64,000 nucleotides of DNA from Hymenobacter jejuensis (GTDB lineage Bacteria; Bacteroidota; Bacteroidia; Cytophagales; Hymenobacteraceae), in NCBI RefSeq assembly GCF_006337165.1, contig NZ_CP040896.1:4588001-4652000 (forward strand), read 5' to 3'. Below the pieces are notes generated by a model. The model was not told the origin of the DNA. It did not search any database and worked only from the letters and a program-made list of their open reading frames with translations. Position numbers and translations under genes: made by a program. How positions within the stretch are numbered: position 1 is the first letter of the stretch; the number at the start of each line of letters is the position of its first letter. Shown piece after piece: positions 60,661-64,000 of this stretch.

Positions 60661-60701
60661 CATAAAAAAACGCCAGCCTTATCAGCTGGCGTTTTTTTAT
60701 G
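60661..60701. terminator. Terminator between the AraC pseudogene and the EGQY gene
   Basis: CATAAAAAAACGCCAGC / GCTGGCGTTTTTTTATG, 17-bp perfect stem, 7-nt loop; bidirectional by its A- and T-runs. Confidence 0.9.
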
Positions 60702-60753
60702 ATTTGACAAGGCGCACAAACTATTTTGCAACCCCTTTACTATCAATAATTTA

Positions 60754-61119
60754 CTAACGAATATTCAGGGCAGTCATGCTGGCTTTTGCCTCCGAGTACA
60801 CCGCCATTTGACGGGGCCACAGAATAGCTGCCAAATCCCACTCGTAGTGATCCTGCACTTCGGCCAACCGCTGGTCGAGAGCAGCCGGATCGGCCGCAAG
60901 TTGCTTTTTCACGTTTTCTACTTCCGACAACATCCGCAGGTTCAACTGCTTTACCTTCACATACTGACCTTCGCTCAGGCGGGTTTTGTCGGCAATTTGG
61001 CGAGTCAGCGTTTTGGCGCGGGCTGCCACTGCAGGGGTGTCATTCGTAGCTGCCGTTGCGAGCACCGACGTGCTGAAAAAAGCACCTACCAACAGAAGAG
61101 AGTAAAGAGTATTTTTCAT
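60754..61119 (-). CDS. Small secreted protein, EGQY family (paralogue 2)
   Basis: 121 residues from ATG 61119 (MKNTLYSLLLVGAFFSTSVL, cleavable signal). The mature core LTRQIADKTRLSEGQYVKVK then QLNLRML is shared with the genes at 61326 and 37620. The C-terminal part is ILWPRQMAVYSEAK. Helical with an EGQY turn; a Spy/CpxP-like fold is possible. The upstream frame to 61188 is rejected. Confidence 0.78.
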   Translation of the reverse strand: MKNTLYSLLLVGAFFSTSVLATAATNDTPAVAARAKTLTRQIADKTRLSEGQYVKVKQLNLRMLSEVENVKKQLAADPAALDQRLAEVQDHYEWDLAAILWPRQMAVYSEAKASMTALNIR

Positions 61120-61265
61120 AGGAGTTGGAATGTGGGATGGATAAAAGAAAGTAGAATGAAGTGGGAATTGAAGTATACGAGTATTCAAATACTTCGATCA
61201 TCGTTAGCCCCTGATTTTTATTACAATAGCCAGATAAATTAGCTTCATCCAGCGATCAGGAGCCG

Positions 61266-61323
61266 TTAGAAAATTTCACGTTGCGTAGAAGCTTGAGTTT
61301 CTGCGCAACGTGAAATTTTCTAA
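61266..61323. terminator. Long-stem terminator of paralogue 3
   Basis: Perfect 20-bp arms (61266-61285 with 61304-61323), TTAGAAAATTTCACGTTGCG and complement, with an 18-nt loop, abutting the stop at 61326. The T-run on the minus strand is weak (AAATTTTC), so structure may matter more than a classical terminator. Confidence 0.65.
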
Positions 61324-61325
61324 GA

Positions 61326-61700
61326 CTATTTTATGGCGCTACTCAACGCCATCTGGCTGTTGCGCAGTTGCTGGTAAGCCATGAGCTGCGTAGGCCGCAA
61401 CAAAACAGTAGTCTCTTGCTGGTAGCGTCCTTGAGCGGTAGCCAATTGCTGATCCAGGACAGCTGGGTCGGCGGCGTAACGTGACTTCAACTCGTCCATT
61501 TCCATCAGCATCCGCATGTTAACCTGCTTCAGCTTGACGTACTGGCCCTCGTCCAAGTGCATCTTATCAGCCATGGCGCGCGTGAGGGTAACGGCGCGGG
61601 CTTGAATGGTGGTAGGAACCTCGGGTTCCGTTTCGGCGTGCGCAACGACAGTCGCCTGCAAGCTCAGAAAGAGACTAGCCAGAATGTAAATTTTTTTCAT
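61326..61700 (-). CDS. Small secreted protein, EGQY family (paralogue 3)
   Basis: 124 residues, signal peptide MKKIYILASLFLSLQATVVA then HAE. Mature core LTRAMADKMHLDEGQYVKLK then QVNMRMLMEMDELKSRY, and LLRPTQLMAYQQLR at the end. Closest to paralogue 2, which lies 206 nt downstream on the same strand: a tandem duplication. Function unknown; chaperone-like by pattern only. Confidence 0.78.
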   Translation of the reverse strand: MKKIYILASLFLSLQATVVAHAETEPEVPTTIQARAVTLTRAMADKMHLDEGQYVKLKQVNMRMLMEMDELKSRYAADPAVLDQQLATAQGRYQQETTVLLRPTQLMAYQQLRNSQMALSSAIK

Positions 61701-62001
61701 ACTACAAAACGGTGGAGGAAGCTTGAAAAGTTAAAAACTCGGTTTTTGAATGTGCTAAGAATGCATTTGGACTAAGTCCGTCTGCCTTCTATCACTATCG
61801 CTAGTGAATGCTCAAACATAACACTTTATTTTAACAAAAAAAGGATTTTTTATAACTATTTACCAGTAAAAATTGAACAATAGCAGTATAATTGTCTGAT
61901 TACCATAATGATATTAGTGATACAAAGAAGAAATACTACAATATAAAAAAGCCCAGCTTTAATTGGGCTGGGCTTAGAATAAGACAGAAAATAGAATTCT
62001 C
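61701..62001. other. AT-rich intergenic region with terminator
   Basis: 301 nt, strongly AT-rich from ~61800 to 61945. It contains the terminator at 61949-61975 for the PorE-like gene and no visible gene. Confidence 0.45.
61949..61975 (-). terminator. Terminator of the PorE-like gene
   Basis: AAGCCCAGC / GCTGGGCTT with a 9-nt loop; on the minus strand it is followed by T-rich DNA. Confidence 0.8.
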
Positions 62002-63957
62002 TCAGAGGATTCGAAATTCAATGCGGCGGTTCTGCTGCCGATGCGCGTCTGAATCGTTTGCGGTTAACGGTTTGGTCTCACCGTATCCTTTGTAGCGTAA
62101 GCGGGCCGCGGCTACCCCATGGCTCACTAAGTAATCATACACCGAGCGCGCCCGGTTCTGCGACAACACAATATTGTCAGCGTCGGCGCCTACGTCGTCG
62201 GTGTGGCCCGAAATCTCCACTTGCACGTCTTTGTACTGCTGCATAAACTGAATAAGGCGATTCAGCTCCGTGCGGGATTTCGGCTTCAAGGTGTACTGCT
62301 TGGTATCGAAAAACAGGTTATTGAGCACAATACTGCGCCCGGCGCGCATGGGCTCCAAATAAATATCTAACGTAAGCGGGTCGAACGTACGCTTGTCGGT
62401 GTAGTCGAAGCTCAAGCTCTTCATGAGATACTTGTCGGCAGCGGCGTACATGGCGTATTGCCGTCCTTCGTTGAGCACAACCGTATAGTCGCCGTTTTCT
62501 GGGTCGGAGGTTACGTATTGCGTAAGCTCGTCAGTGCCCAGGTCGTAGAGCTGCACATCGGCCTGAATGGGCTTTTTGGTTTGGGCATCGTACACCCGGC
62601 CTTGGGTGTAGGTACTGGTTTCGCGGGCGCGAACTTCTGGTGGCACCTCAAACCCAAACAGCTCGACGGGTCGGTCCCGTTCTGCTTTAACGCCCGGCTC
62701 TGAGGCCCGCGAGCGCGAACAAAATCCGCGACGGTTGTCGGAAGTGATGAAAAGCGAGGCTTCGTTTTCAAAAGTATTGAGCGGATAGCCTAGGTTTTGG
62801 GGCTCACTCCAATTCTTGCTGGGTTGCATTTCGCACCGATACACGTCAAGCCCACCCATACCGACTAACCCGTCGGTGACATAGTAAAGCGTGGTGCCGC
62901 TGGCGTGGATAAAAGGCGCCATGTCTTTGCCGGATGTGTTCACCGGAGCGCCCAAGTTGCGGGCCGGGCTCCAGGTGCCATCGGCCTGAAGGGTGGTGAC
63001 GTAAATATCTTCCTGCCCCTTTCCTCCACGTCGGGTCGAGGTAAAGTAAAGCGTACGACCGTCGGCCGAGAGCGTAGGCTGCGAATCCCACTCCACAGAG
63101 TTCACATTGCGACCTAGGTTTTGGGGATTGCTCCAAGTATTACCCGTGCGCCGTGAAATATATAAGTCACAGCTACCCAATGAGTTAGGGCGATTACAGG
63201 AAGTAAAGACCAGCGTTTTGCCATCCCCTGAAATCGAGCCTGCGCCTTCGTTGTAGGGTGAATTAATGATGGGAGAAATCGAAGCCGGCGTGCCCATCGA
63301 ACCATCTTTGTTCTGCCGGGCGACCATAATGTTCTCGTCGGCAGAATCATCAGGACTGGCTTTGGCTGTGAAAATCAGGAACTGATTGTCTGCCGTGAGC
63401 GCTGGGAAGTATTGGTAATAGAAGGTGTTAAGTGGCCCGCCCAAACGTACGGGGGTGATTCCCACGGGTTTCGCCATCGCGCTCAGCGCAAAAGTGCAGT
63501 TCTCAAGCTGGCGCTGGGCCCGAACGGTGCTGCGTTGCGCTTTGGAGGCCGTTTTGAGGTATTTCTTGTAGCTGTCAGCAGCCACTTGGTACTCCCCGAA
63601 GCTCATCGCCAATTCGCCTAGCGTGTAATAATCGTTGGAGCGAGCCGGGTTGAACGACATTTTTGCCAAGCCATCGCGGTAGGCTTCGAAGGCCGGCTTG
63701 TTTTCGCCCATTGCCTTCAGCAGCGACCCCTTCAGCACATACGGCTCCCCTAGCGAGGGAAACTTTTGATTGAGCAAGTCCAGCGTTTCGATTGCCTTGT
63801 TGAAGTCACGGCCCTTCGCCTGCGACTGGGCTTTTTCCCACAGATTGCGGGCTTTGGAGTTGGTAGTTGACAATTGCGTTTGCGCCATCGCCTGAGAAGC
63901 AGATAACGCACCGAACGCAAGTAACAGCCATACCGGAATGGGTAGCAAACAACGCAT
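62002..63957 (-). CDS. PorE-like OmpA-family protein (TPR, PD40 propeller, CRD, OmpA)
   Basis: 651 residues. Signal peptide to ~25 (LLLAFGALSASQAMAQ). TPR-like helices at ~30-160 (NKAIETLDLLNQKFPSLGEP). Then PD40/WD40-type blades (SGDGKTLVFTSCNRPNSL, LSADGRTLYFTSTRRGGKGQ, IHASGTTLYYVTDGLVGMGG). A carboxypeptidase-regulatory-like domain follows (GRVYDAQTKKPIQADVQLYD), then a C-terminal OmpA domain with EISGHTDDVGADADNIVLSQ and NRARSVYDYLVSHGV. The order TPR-propeller-CRD-OmpA is that of PorE, which anchors the type IX secretion trans-envelope complex to peptidoglycan. Related OmpA-PD40 proteins exist with other roles, so PorE is a likely, not certain, call. ATG at 63957, complete. Confidence 0.85.
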   Translation of the reverse strand: MRCLLPIPVWLLLAFGALSASQAMAQTQLSTTNSKARNLWEKAQSQAKGRDFNKAIETLDLLNQKFPSLGEPYVLKGSLLKAMGENKPAFEAYRDGLAKMSFNPARSNDYYTLGELAMSFGEYQVAADSYKKYLKTASKAQRSTVRAQRQLENCTFALSAMAKPVGITPVRLGGPLNTFYYQYFPALTADNQFLIFTAKASPDDSADENIMVARQNKDGSMGTPASISPIINSPYNEGAGSISGDGKTLVFTSCNRPNSLGSCDLYISRRTGNTWSNPQNLGRNVNSVEWDSQPTLSADGRTLYFTSTRRGGKGQEDIYVTTLQADGTWSPARNLGAPVNTSGKDMAPFIHASGTTLYYVTDGLVGMGGLDVYRCEMQPSKNWSEPQNLGYPLNTFENEASLFITSDNRRGFCSRSRASEPGVKAERDRPVELFGFEVPPEVRARETSTYTQGRVYDAQTKKPIQADVQLYDLGTDELTQYVTSDPENGDYTVVLNEGRQYAMYAAADKYLMKSLSFDYTDKRTFDPLTLDIYLEPMRAGRSIVLNNLFFDTKQYTLKPKSRTELNRLIQFMQQYKDVQVEISGHTDDVGADADNIVLSQNRARSVYDYLVSHGVAAARLRYKGYGETKPLTANDSDAHRQQNRRIEFRIL

Positions 63958-64000
63958 AGGGCGGGAAGCTACGGAATATCAAGATACTTGTGCGTCTGCA

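Noticed and set aside
1..64000. CRISPR array, prophage, toxin-antitoxin or secondary-metabolite cluster
   Set aside because: No regularly spaced repeats, phage structural genes, short toxin-antitoxin pairs or NRPS/PKS domains were recognised on either strand.

Overview
The window looks like chromosomal DNA of a GC-rich Bacteroidota, most likely a Hymenobacter-type member of the Cytophagales. The evidence is a SusC/SusD pair, a PorE-like OmpA protein (type IX secretion family), family-typical proteins such as DUF4199 and START-like, and several promoters matching the Bacteroidota TTG/TTTG - 19 bp - TAnnTTTG pattern. Shine-Dalgarno sites are almost absent, with one striking exception at infC. 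The genus is inferred from recognised protein families; no search was run. Most of the window is ordinary housekeeping DNA: no integrase, transposase, CRISPR array or prophage was seen.

Layout. 1-3 kb: a truncated LptF/LptG-type permease, a START-like protein and a lone CAU-anticodon tRNA with its own promoter and terminator. 2-5.2 kb: an HTH regulator divergent from a fatty-acid desaturase and a sterol-desaturase-family hydroxylase (membrane lipid modification). 5.3-7.2 kb: rpiA and an aldo/keto reductase. 7.2-10.8 kb (minus): the classic thrS-infC-rpmI-rplT translation operon. 11-13 kb: two TPR proteins. 13.3-19.1 kb (minus): topoisomerase IV (parE, parC) with a TMEM175-like channel gene between. 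19.3-23.5 kb: AI-2E-type transporter, four-helix stress protein, DEDDh-exonuclease/GIY-YIG fusion and a small unknown protein. 23.5-26.9 kb: two related lipoproteins with kinase-like motifs, transcribed divergently. 26.9-38.8 kb: topoisomerase IB, two M48 proteases, App1-type phosphatase, MtgA, a Lon-N protein, a metallophosphoesterase, a lipid kinase, an L,D-transpeptidase-like protein and small envelope proteins. 39-46 kb: ABC-F ATPase, outer-membrane protein, 3-hydroxyacyl-CoA dehydrogenase, msrA, isoaspartyl peptidase and dapD. 46.2-51.5 kb (minus): a SusC/SusD/lipoprotein uptake operon. 51.8-58.9 kb: glycosyltransferase, fabH, a DtxR-family regulator, mnmE, aldo/keto reductase and citrate synthase. 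59-60.6 kb: a decaying locus with a deletion-fused SDR pseudogene and an AraC regulator broken in three places. 60.7-64 kb: two small secreted paralogues and the PorE-like OmpA protein.

The strongest second-look items are these. infC apparently begins at an AUA codon behind a perfect AAGGAGG, in a genome that otherwise barely uses Shine-Dalgarno sites. The divergent lipoprotein pair has a CotH/HipA-like catalytic signature that is intact in one copy and degraded in the other. The 11-mer TTGATTATCAA is dispersed as the centre of AT-rich palindromes near gene boundaries, and many terminators have perfect stems of 20 bp or more. There is also a loopless 44-bp perfect palindrome beside the two pseudogenes, and an ABC-F protein whose second ATP site has lost its Walker A lysine. 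Three small secreted proteins share an LTR...EGQY core.
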